Shown here: positions 4,900-11,132 of the stretch, in pieces
Layout of the letters: each line of letters starts with the position of its first letter
How positions within the stretch are numbered: the first letter of the stretch is position 1
Source of the DNA: Nocardioides sp.
GTDB lineage: Bacteria > Actinomycetota > Actinomycetes > Propionibacteriales > Nocardioidaceae
Direction of reading: 5' to 3'
Length of the DNA: 11,132 bases
NCBI GenBank assembly: GCA_023252065.1
Contig: JAHEXO010000026.1
Span: 1 to 11,132 of the forward strand
Made by a program: the position numbers and the translations under genes
The notes under the pieces: model-generated
What the model saw: the letters and a program-made list of their open reading frames with translations, nothing else
Database searches by the model: none
What the model was told of the DNA's origin: nothing

Positions 4900-7800
4900 A
4901 TGTCCGACGCGCCCTCCGCCCTCGAGCGGTTCAGCGCGCCCACCCGCACCTGGTTCGAGGCGGCCTTCGCGGCGCCGACCCCGGCCCAGTCGGGCGCCTG
5001 GGAGGCGATCGCCGACGGGCGGCACGCGCTCGTGGTGGCGCCCACGGGGTCGGGCAAGACGTTGTCGGCGTTCCTGTGGGCGATCGACCGGCTGCTGACC
5101 GAGGGTCGTCCGGCCGAGAAGGGCACCCGGGTGCTCTACGTCTCGCCGCTCAAGGCGCTCGCCGTCGACGTCGAGCGCAACCTCCGGGCCCCGCTGACCG
5201 GCATCCGCCAGACCGGCGAGCGCCTCGGCACCGCCCTGCCCGACCTCACCGTCGGGATCCGCTCCGGCGACACCCCGGCGGCCGAGCGCCGTACCCTCGC
5301 CCGCACTCCGCCTGACATCCTGATCACCACGCCCGAGTCGCTGTTCCTGATGCTGACCAGCCAGGCCCGAGAGAGCCTGCGCCACGTGGAGACCGTGATC
5401 GTCGACGAGGTGCACGCCGTCGCCGGCACCAAGCGGGGCGCCCACCTGGGGCTCAGCCTCGAGCGGCTCGACGCGCTGCTCGGCCGGCCCGCCCAGCGGA
5501 TCGGCCTGTCGGCCACGGTGCGTCCGCTGGAGGAGGTGGCCCGGTTCCTCTGCGGCAGCACGCCGGTCGAGATCGTGGCGCCGCCGTCGGCCAAGGAGTG
5601 GGACCTCAAGGTCGTCGTGCCGGTCGAGGACATGACCTCCCCCGCGCCCTACGACGACAGCGGTGAGGAGGAGGGCGACGGCCGCGAGGCGGCGTCGATC
5701 TGGCCGCACGTGGAGAACCACGTGGCCGACCTGATCGAGGCCCACCGCTCCACCATCGTCTTCGCCAACTCCCGACGCCTCGCCGAGCGGCTGACCGCAC
5801 GCCTCAACGAGATCGCCGCCGAGCGGGCGGGGGGCGAGGTCGACGTCGAGGGTCCGCCGCCGGCGCAGGTGATGGCGCAGTCAGGTGCGTCCTACGGCGC
5901 CGCGCCGGTGATCGCCAAGGCCCACCACGGCTCGGTCTCCAAGGAGCAGCGCGCCCTCATCGAGGATGACCTCAAGCGGGGCCGGCTCCCCTGTGTCGTG
6001 GCCACCAGCAGCCTCGAGCTCGGCATCGACATGGGTGCCGTTGACCTGGTGATCCAGATCGAGTCGCCGCCGAGCGTCGCCAGCGCGCTGCAGCGGGTCG
6101 GCCGTGCGGGCCACCAGGTCGGCGAGGTGAGCCGCGGCGTGCTCTTCCCCAAGCACCGCGGCGACCTGGCCCAGACCGCGGTGGCCGTGCAGCGGATGCG
6201 CGAAGGGCTGATCGAGTCGCTCCACGTGCCGGCCAACCCGCTCGACGTCCTGGCCCAGCAGATCGTCTCCGCCGTCGCGATGGACGCGTGGTCGGTCGAC
6301 GACCTCTACGCCCTGGCCCGCCGCGCCGCGTCCTTCGCCCAGCTGCCACGACCGGCGTTCGACGCCACCCTCGACCTGCTCAGCGGGCGCTATCCCAGCG
6401 ACGAGTTCGCCGAGCTGCGGCCACGCATCGTCTGGGACCGCGTCACGGGTCAGCTCACCGGCCGGCCGGGCGCGCAGCGGCTGGCGGTGACCAGCGGCGG
6501 CACGATCCCCGACCGGGGGCTGTTCGGGGTGTTCCTGGTCGGGGGCGAGGGCTCTGCCAACCAAGGGGGCCGACGGGTCGGCGAGCTCGACGAGGAGATG
6601 GTCTACGAGTCGCGCGTGGGCGACGTCTTCGCGCTGGGCGCCACCAGCTGGCGGATCGAGGACATCACCCATGACCGGGTGCTGGTCACGCCCGCCCCGG
6701 GCATCCCGGGCCGGCTGCCCTTCTGGAAGGGCGACACCCTGGGTCGTCCGGCCGAGCTCGGCGAGGCCATCGGCGCATTCACCCGCGACCTCGGGGCCTC
6801 GCCCCGGCGGGCCGCGATCCACGCCGCCGAGGAGCGCGGGCTCGACGCCTACGCCGCGGCCAACCTGGTCGGCTACGTCCACGAGCAGGTCGAGGCCACC
6901 GGCGTCCTGCCGAGCGACCGCACCCTCGTGGTCGAGAAGTTCCGCGACGAGCTCGGCGACTGGCGGCTGGTCGTCCACTCCCCCTACGGCACCCCGGTCC
7001 ACGCGCCCTGGGCCCTGGCGATCAATGCCCGGCTCCGCGAGCGCTACGGCGTCGACGGCCAGGCCATCGCCTCCGACGACGGCATCGTGATCCGGATCCC
7101 CGACACCGACGCCGAGCCGCCGACGGGCGAGGTGATCGCCTTCGAGCCCGACGAGATCGACGACCTGGTCACCCAGGAGGTCGGCGGGTCCGCGCTCTTC
7201 GCCTCGCGCTTCCGCGAGTGCGCGGCGCGGGCGCTGCTGCTGCCGCGGCGCGATCCCGGACGCCGTTCGCCCCTGTGGCAGCAGCGCCAGCGCAGCGCCG
7301 CTCTGCTCGAGGTAGCCGCGAAGTACCCCTCGTTCCCGATCGTGCTCGAGGCGGTCCGCGAGTGCCTGCAGGACGTCTACGACCTGCCCGCCCTGGTCGG
7401 CCTGATGCGCAGGCTCCAGCGTCGCGAGGTCGGCATCCACGACGTCGACACCCACCAGCCCTCCCCCTATGCCCGCAGCCTGCTCTTCGGCTACGTCGCC
7501 CAGTTCGTCTACGAGGGCGACTCCCCCATCGCCGAACGTCGGGCAGCGGCCCTCTCGCTCGACCAGGGGCTGCTGGCCGAGCTGCTCGGCCGGGCCGAGC
7601 TCCGCGAGCTGCTCGACCCCGAGGTGCTGGCCGAGGTGGAGGCCCAGCTCCAACGCACCGATCCCGAACGACGCGCCCGCGACGCCGAGGGCGTCGCCGA
7701 CCTGCTGCGGTGGCTCGGCCCGGTCACCGTCGACGAGGTGACTGCACGCAGTGTCGAGGGTGGTGACGTCGCCGACTGGCTGCGCACGCTCGCCGATGCC

Positions 7801-9444
7801 CGGCGGGCCGTGGTCGTGCGGATGGGTGGTGACGAGCGCTGGTCGGCGGTCGAGGACGTCGGCCGCCTGCGCGACGGGCTCGGGGTGCCGGTGCCGCCCG
7901 GGGTGCCTGACGCCTTCACCGAGCCCGTCGACGATCCGCTGGCCGACCTGGTGAGTCGTTTCGCGCGCACCCACGGGCCCTTCACGGTGGCCGACGTCGC
8001 GGCGCGGCTGGGGCTCGGCGCGGCGGTCGCCCGCCACACGCTGCAGCGCCTCGGCGCGCAGGGACGGGTGCTCGAGGGTGAGTTCCGCCCCGCCGGCTCC
8101 GGCGCCGAGTGGTGCGACGCCGAGGTGCTGCGGCTGCTCCGGCGCCGGTCGCTGGCCCGGCTGCGCCAAGAGGTCGAGCCGGTCGAGCCTGCCGCCCTCG
8201 GACGGTTCCTGCTCGCCTGGCAGCACGTCGACCGTCCCGCCCGCGGGCGCCCGCGCGGCGTCGACGGGTTGCTGACGGTCGTCGACCAGCTCGCCGGCTA
8301 CGCCGCGCCCGCGTCGGCCTGGGAGTCGCTGATCCTGCCCGCACGCGTCGCCGACTACGAGCCGGCCCTGCTCGACGAGCTGACCGCCTCGGGCGAGGTC
8401 ACCTGGTTCGGCCATGCCACCCTTCCCGGAGCCGACGGCTGGGTGTCCCTCCACCTCGGCGACCAGGCTCCGCTCACCCTGCCGCTGCCCGAGGGCGACC
8501 CGGCCGAGCTCGGCGAGCTCCAGCAGGCGGTGCTCGACGCGCTGGCTCCGGGTGGCGCGTGGTTCTTCCGACAGCTCCAGGCCACCACCGGCGGCACCGA
8601 CAAGGCTCTCGCCGACGCGCTCTGGGAGCTGGTGTGGGCCGGCCGGGTCACCAACGACACGCTCGCCCCGCTGCGTGCGCTCACCGGCTCCGGTCCGGCC
8701 ACCCACCGCACCCGCCGTACGCCGGGCCGGGCGCGGCCGGTGCGCGCCGGCATCCGGCCGGCTCCGGCGACGGTCACCGGTCGCTGGGCGCTGCTCCCCG
8801 AGGTCGACACCGACCCCACCCGGCGTGCCCACGCGACGGCCGAGCGGATGCTCGAGCGCCACGGCGTGGTGACCCGCGGGGCCGTGATGTCGGAGCGCAC
8901 CACCGGCGGGTTCGCCGCCGTCTACAAGGTGCTGTCGGCGTTCGAGGACTCCGGCCGCTGCCGGCGGGGTTACTTCGTCGAGGGCCTCGGCGCCGCCCAG
9001 TTCGGCACCGCCGGCGCGATCGACCGGCTGCGCACCTTCACCGACCTCCGCGACGGCTCGGCCAAGCCCGAGACGGTGACGCTCGCCGCGACCGACCCGG
9101 CCAACCCGTTCGGCGGGGCCCTGCCTTGGCCCGAGCGGGAGACCTCCGGCGGTCACCGCCCCGGCCGCAAGGCCGGCGCCCTCGTAGTGCTGGTCGACGG
9201 CGCGCTCACCCTCTACGTCGAGCGCGGCGGCCGCACCCTCCTGACCTGGACCGACGACGCCGGGCTGCTCGGCCCGGCCGCCCTCTCGCTGTCGGAGGCG
9301 GGCCGCCGCGGCGCGCTCGGCCGGATGACGGTGGAGAAGGCGGACGGCACGCAGATCCTCGGCGGCGGCTCGACCCCGCTGCGCGAGGCCCTCGACGCAG
9401 CCGGGTTCGTGTCGACCCCGCGGGGGCTGAGGTTGCGTGCCTGA
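4900..9444 (+). CDS. lhr: ATP-dependent helicase Lhr (large helicase-related protein)
   Basis: This 1514-residue superfamily 2 helicase is close in length to E. coli (about 1538) and mycobacterial Lhr. Known Lhr proteins use ATP to move 3' to 5' on single-stranded DNA and prefer to unwind 3'-tailed RNA:DNA hybrids. Motifs in order: Walker A APTGSGKT (47-54), YVSPLKALA (80-88), TTPES (143-147), DEVH box (169-172), SAT (204-206), VFANSRR (287-293), ATSSLELGID (368-377) and QRVGRAGH (398-405). Winged-helix and Lhr-specific domains follow to about 850; SWRIEDITHDRVLVTPAPG is in this part. The rest is the Lhr C-terminal domain, made of winged helices like those of the AlkZ glycosylase family, with a basic linker near 1245-1290. 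ATG 4891 is an alternative start, but 4900 has better spacing from AAGGA and from the promoter. nei2 overlaps its end by 8 nt, pointing to a joint repair role. Confidence 0.96.
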   Translation: MSDAPSALERFSAPTRTWFEAAFAAPTPAQSGAWEAIADGRHALVVAPTGSGKTLSAFLWAIDRLLTEGRPAEKGTRVLYVSPLKALAVDVERNLRAPLTGIRQTGERLGTALPDLTVGIRSGDTPAAERRTLARTPPDILITTPESLFLMLTSQARESLRHVETVIVDEVHAVAGTKRGAHLGLSLERLDALLGRPAQRIGLSATVRPLEEVARFLCGSTPVEIVAPPSAKEWDLKVVVPVEDMTSPAPYDDSGEEEGDGREAASIWPHVENHVADLIEAHRSTIVFANSRRLAERLTARLNEIAAERAGGEVDVEGPPPAQVMAQSGASYGAAPVIAKAHHGSVSKEQRALIEDDLKRGRLPCVVATSSLELGIDMGAVDLVIQIESPPSVASALQRVGRAGHQVGEVSRGVLFPKHRGDLAQTAVAVQRMREGLIESLHVPANPLDVLAQQIVSAVAMDAWSVDDLYALARRAASFAQLPRPAFDATLDLLSGRYPSDEFAELRPRIVWDRVTGQLTGRPGAQRLAVTSGGTIPDRGLFGVFLVGGEGSANQGGRRVGELDEEMVYESRVGDVFALGATSWRIEDITHDRVLVTPAPGIPGRLPFWKGDTLGRPAELGEAIGAFTRDLGASPRRAAIHAAEERGLDAYAAANLVGYVHEQVEATGVLPSDRTLVVEKFRDELGDWRLVVHSPYGTPVHAPWALAINARLRERYGVDGQAIASDDGIVIRIPDTDAEPPTGEVIAFEPDEIDDLVTQEVGGSALFASRFRECAARALLLPRRDPGRRSPLWQQRQRSAALLEVAAKYPSFPIVLEAVRECLQDVYDLPALVGLMRRLQRREVGIHDVDTHQPSPYARSLLFGYVAQFVYEGDSPIAERRAAALSLDQGLLAELLGRAELRELLDPEVLAEVEAQLQRTDPERRARDAEGVADLLRWLGPVTVDEVTARSVEGGDVADWLRTLADARRAVVVRMGGDERWSAVEDVGRLRDGLGVPVPPGVPDAFTEPVDDPLADLVSRFARTHGPFTVADVAARLGLGAAVARHTLQRLGAQGRVLEGEFRPAGSGAEWCDAEVLRLLRRRSLARLRQEVEPVEPAALGRFLLAWQHVDRPARGRPRGVDGLLTVVDQLAGYAAPASAWESLILPARVADYEPALLDELTASGEVTWFGHATLPGADGWVSLHLGDQAPLTLPLPEGDPAELGELQQAVLDALAPGGAWFFRQLQATTGGTDKALADALWELVWAGRVTNDTLAPLRALTGSGPATHRTRRTPGRARPVRAGIRPAPATVTGRWALLPEVDTDPTRRAHATAERMLERHGVVTRGAVMSERTTGGFAAVYKVLSAFEDSGRCRRGYFVEGLGAAQFGTAGAIDRLRTFTDLRDGSAKPETVTLAATDPANPFGGALPWPERETSGGHRPGRKAGALVVLVDGALTLYVERGGRTLLTWTDDAGLLGPAALSLSEAGRRGALGRMTVEKADGTQILGGGSTPLREALDAAGFVSTPRGLRLRA

Positions 9445-10225
9445 GGGCGACACCGTCTGGCGAGCGGCCCGCGCCCTCGACGACGCGCTGTCGGGCCACA
9501 CCCTGGTCGCCACCGACGTCCGGGTGCCGGCCTACGCGACCTGGGACCTGGCCGGCTCGACGGTCACCGAGACCGTCTCCCGCGGCAAGCACCTGCTCAC
9601 CCGTATCGACGGCGACCAGGGGGCCTTCACCCTCCACACCCACCTGAAGATGGAGGGCGGCTGGCGGGTGCTCCGGCCGGGTCAGCGCTGGCCGCGGCCG
9701 GCCCACACCGCACGCGTCGTGCTCACCACCGACGGGGCGGTGGCGGTCGGCTTCCAGCTCGGCATCGTCGAGATCGTCGCCCGTGACCGCGAGGTCGACA
9801 TCGTCGGCCACCTCGGCCCCGACCTCCTCGGCCCCGACTGGGACGCCGACGAGGCGCTCCGCCGCCTGCGCGAGCAGCCGGGCCGACCGGTCAAGGAAGC
9901 GCTGCTCGACCAGACCCGGCTGGCCGGCATCGGCAACATGTATGCCAACGAGCTCTGCTTCGTCACCGGCGTCGCGCCCGAGACCCAGGTCGGCCGGGTG
10001 CCCGACCTGCGCCGGATGGTGCTGCGGGCCCAGCAGATGCTCGACCTCAACCGCCGGCGTGCCCAGCAGTCGACCACCGGCGACCTGGCCCGCGGGCGGC
10101 AGTTCTGGGTCTACAACCGCGCGGGCGAGCCGTGCCGCCGCTGCGGCACCCGGATCGTGAGGTCGATGCTCGGGCCGGACGGCCAGGAGCGTACGACGTT
10201 CGCCTGCCCGCGCTGCCAGGGCTAG
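9437..10225 (+). CDS. nei2: Endonuclease VIII-type DNA glycosylase/AP lyase (Fpg/Nei family, Nei2-like)
   Basis: This 262-residue enzyme would remove oxidised, mainly pyrimidine, bases from DNA and cut the abasic site. The N-terminus is M-PEGDT. After methionine removal, Pro2 is the catalytic nucleophile and Glu3 the acid, and Lys51 in SRGKHLL matches the conserved lysine of the family. The helix-two-turn-helix LLDQTRLAGIGNMYANELCF lies at 156-175. A C-terminal zinc finger has Cys233, Cys236, Cys257 and Cys260 (CRRC and CPRC). All key residues are present, so it should be active. GTG starts inside lhr, overlapping its last 8 nt, with GAGG four bases upstream; only this start yields the required PEG terminus. 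The same gene order, lhr then nei, occurs in M. tuberculosis (Rv3296-Rv3297). It ends in a CTAG shared with the convergent gene. Nei2 rather than Nei1 is judged from this linkage. Confidence 0.94.
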   Translation: MPEGDTVWRAARALDDALSGHTLVATDVRVPAYATWDLAGSTVTETVSRGKHLLTRIDGDQGAFTLHTHLKMEGGWRVLRPGQRWPRPAHTARVVLTTDGAVAVGFQLGIVEIVARDREVDIVGHLGPDLLGPDWDADEALRRLREQPGRPVKEALLDQTRLAGIGNMYANELCFVTGVAPETQVGRVPDLRRMVLRAQQMLDLNRRRAQQSTTGDLARGRQFWVYNRAGEPCRRCGTRIVRSMLGPDGQERTTFACPRCQG

Positions 10226-10395
10226 CGGCGACCGCCGGTCGGGGTCCAATACCTGTTCACCAGGTCGACCACCTTGAGTGCCACCACGACGCCGGTCAGG
10301 ACGACGGCCCCGGCGACCACCAGGGCGAGCTCTTCGGGCCGCAGGCCGGTTCCGTCGGTCACCGCTTCGCCGATCCGGCGCGTCGACACCTCCAT
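10222..10395 (-). CDS. Small single-pass membrane protein (hypothetical)
   Basis: This 57-residue protein is not assigned to a family. It starts MEVSTRRIGEAV, has a hydrophobic helix LALVVAGAVVLTGVVVALKV at about 23-42, and ends in a short basic tail, NRYWTPTGGRR. Third codon positions are almost all G or C, as in neighbouring genes, which supports real coding. ATG 10395 has GAAGG only one base upstream. GTG at 10389 would have AAGG at better spacing and give 55 residues, so the start is uncertain. Its TAG stop and the TAG stop of nei2 lie on opposite strands of the same CTAG. The open frame extends far upstream, but that part runs antisense to the Sap-like gene and does not look coding. Confidence 0.6.
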   Translation of the reverse strand: MEVSTRRIGEAVTDGTGLRPEELALVVAGAVVLTGVVVALKVVDLVNRYWTPTGGRR

Positions 10396-10430
10396 GCCTT
10401 CAGTGTGCGGCAGCCTCTCACGAGGCGCCA

Positions 10431-10447
10431 TCACCCGACGGGGGTGA
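10431..10447. repeat. Short inverted repeat TCACCC-N5-GGGTGA in the intergenic region
   Basis: A perfect 6-base inverted repeat with a 5-base centre (GACGG) lies in the 144-nt region between the two divergent membrane-protein genes, 36 nt upstream of the small gene's start. It could be an operator for a dimeric repressor. No run of T follows on either strand, so a terminator is unlikely. In DNA this rich in G and C such a repeat can also arise by chance. Confidence 0.25.
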
Positions 10448-10523
10448 CGCCGTCCGAGCGAGCCGCTGCGTAGCGTGCCGGAAGCAGTCGCGACACCCCT
10501 TGTCCCACACGACGGCCACGACC

Positions 10524-10530
10524 AGGAAGG
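10524..10530 (+). promoter_or_regulatory. Ribosome binding site of the Sap-like gene
   Basis: AGGAAGG lies 9 nt before ATG 10540. It is the clearest Shine-Dalgarno sequence in the right part of the window and decides the start of this gene. No convincing -10/-35 pair was found further upstream; TAGCGT at 10471-10476 fits TAnnnT but lacks a -35 partner. Confidence 0.55.
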
Positions 10531-10539
10531 GCGAGCTGC

Positions 10540-11132
10540 ATGTGGGCCAACCTGATCCCACTGATCATCGGCAGTGCGATCCTGCCGATGCAGATCGTGG
10601 TGACGATCGTGCTGCGCCGGTCGAAGGCAGGACTCCTGGCTGCGGCGGCGTTCGTGGCCGGGATGACGGTGCTGCGGCTGGTGCAGGGGCTGGTCCTCGG
10701 GCTGCTCCTCGGGTCGGCGCAGTCGATGGAGACCGCTCTCCAGTCCGGAGCGGGGCCCGTGGTGAGCACCGTGCTCCTGATGGCCGGGATCCTGCTGCTG
10801 GCAGCGGGGCTGCGTCAGTACCTCACCGGCGAGGACCCCGATGCTCCCCCGCCGCGCTGGATGGGCGTCGCGGTGGCGATGAAGCCCAGCACGGCGTTCG
10901 GCTTCGGCATGCTCCTGGTCGCGGTGGGAGGCAAGTGGTGGTTGTTCACCCTGGGCGCCGTGGGCGCCATCGCGGACGCCGACCAGGGGCTCCTCCACAG
11001 CACCGTCGACTACCTGATCTTCGTGGCCCTGGCCGAGACCCCGGTGCTTCTGATCGTGCTCGGCTCGGCCCTGGCTCACCGGCGCTCGGCGCCCGTGCTG
11101 GACGCGATCGCGACCTGGATGGAGAAGCACAA
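10540..11132 (+). CDS. Sap/GAP family multi-pass membrane protein (3' end cut by window edge)
   Basis: The first 197 residues are visible. The protein resembles the Sap (sulfolipid-1-addressing protein)/GAP family, which is related to LysE-type exporters; mycobacterial members help move glycolipids to the cell surface. Hydrophobic segments lie at about 5-25, 31-58, 71-90, 120-145 and 155-178. A hydrophilic loop, TGEDPDAPPPRW, sits at about 92-103. The stretch FGFGMLLVAVGGKWWLFTLG (about 116-135) corresponds to the region where relatives carry an NPKN-like motif; here it reads GGKWW, so the motif is altered. The end MEKHN with no stop shows that the gene continues. The start is supported by AGGAAGG. 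The real substrate is unknown, and nothing here points to sulfolipid. Confidence 0.8.
   Translation, partial: MWANLIPLIIGSAILPMQIVVTIVLRRSKAGLLAAAAFVAGMTVLRLVQGLVLGLLLGSAQSMETALQSGAGPVVSTVLLMAGILLLAAGLRQYLTGEDPDAPPPRWMGVAVAMKPSTAFGFGMLLVAVGGKWWLFTLGAVGAIADADQGLLHSTVDYLIFVALAETPVLLIVLGSALAHRRSAPVLDAIATWMEKH

Noticed and set aside
4821..5126. Extension of the MMPL reading frame upstream to 5126
   Set aside because: The extra residues overlap the 5' end of lhr antisense and do not resemble MMPL proteins, which begin just before helix 1.
2424..5315. Open frame of 963 codons on the plus strand across the MMPL gene
   Set aside because: It lies antisense to the MMPL gene, and its translation is repetitive and charged without membrane segments or motifs, so it is a composition artefact.
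5881..9513. Open frame of 1210 codons on the minus strand across lhr and nei2
   Set aside because: It is antisense to two certain genes, its translation is low-complexity in Arg, Gly, Ala and Glu, and no domain is seen. Long antisense frames are expected in DNA with very high third-position GC.
10396..11130. Long N-terminal extension of the small membrane protein frame
   Set aside because: It runs antisense through the Sap-like gene, and its translation is rich in His, Gln, Arg and Gly with no domain. Only the last 57 codons look real.

Overview
The window is very GC-rich and densely coded, with several GTG starts, many start regions without a Shine-Dalgarno sequence, and typical actinobacterial families: a SigE-family ECF sigma factor, an MMPL transporter, a full-length Lhr helicase followed by Nei2, a Sap/GAP-family membrane protein, and a DUF222/13E12 remnant. 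This fits a high-GC actinobacterium, perhaps Nocardioides-like. The genus is an inference from overall protein character, not from a marker gene.

Left part (1-2684). The 5' end of a NodI/DrrA-type ABC ATPase gene runs off the left edge on the minus strand. It diverges from a RidA-family gene that lacks the catalytic arginine. The RidA gene converges, with a 17-nt overlap, on a two-gene minus-strand unit: a SigE-family ECF sigma factor and a single-pass membrane protein with a PASTA-like C-terminus, which is the likely sigma regulator. A GGAACC-N17-CGTC element in front of the sigma gene looks like an ECF promoter. Between that promoter and the next gene lies a decayed fragment of a DUF222 (13E12/HNH) protein.

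Middle (2685-10225). A 711-residue MMPL transporter on the minus strand diverges from lhr, which overlaps nei2 by 8 nt on the plus strand. Helicase and oxidised-base glycosylase therefore form one translationally coupled DNA-repair unit, the same order as Rv3296-Rv3297 of Mycobacterium tuberculosis. In front of lhr is a near-match to the mycobacterial RecA-independent DNA-damage promoter (PafBC type, tTGTCRgtg-N8-TAnnnT). A second near-match with the same spacing precedes the ABC ATPase gene. Both place the predicted transcript start at the start codon, implying leaderless mRNAs.

Right part (10222-11132). A 57-residue single-pass membrane protein on the minus strand shares its stop codon with nei2 through one CTAG palindrome. 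After a 144-nt intergenic region with a short inverted repeat, a Sap/GAP-family multi-pass membrane protein starts and runs off the right edge.

No tRNA, rRNA, CRISPR array, insertion sequence or riboswitch was recognised. The only stretch over 300 bases without an intact gene is 2179-2684, which holds the ECF promoter and the DUF222 remnant. The most notable result is the pair of putative DNA-damage promoters. I did not see a clearly new multi-gene system.
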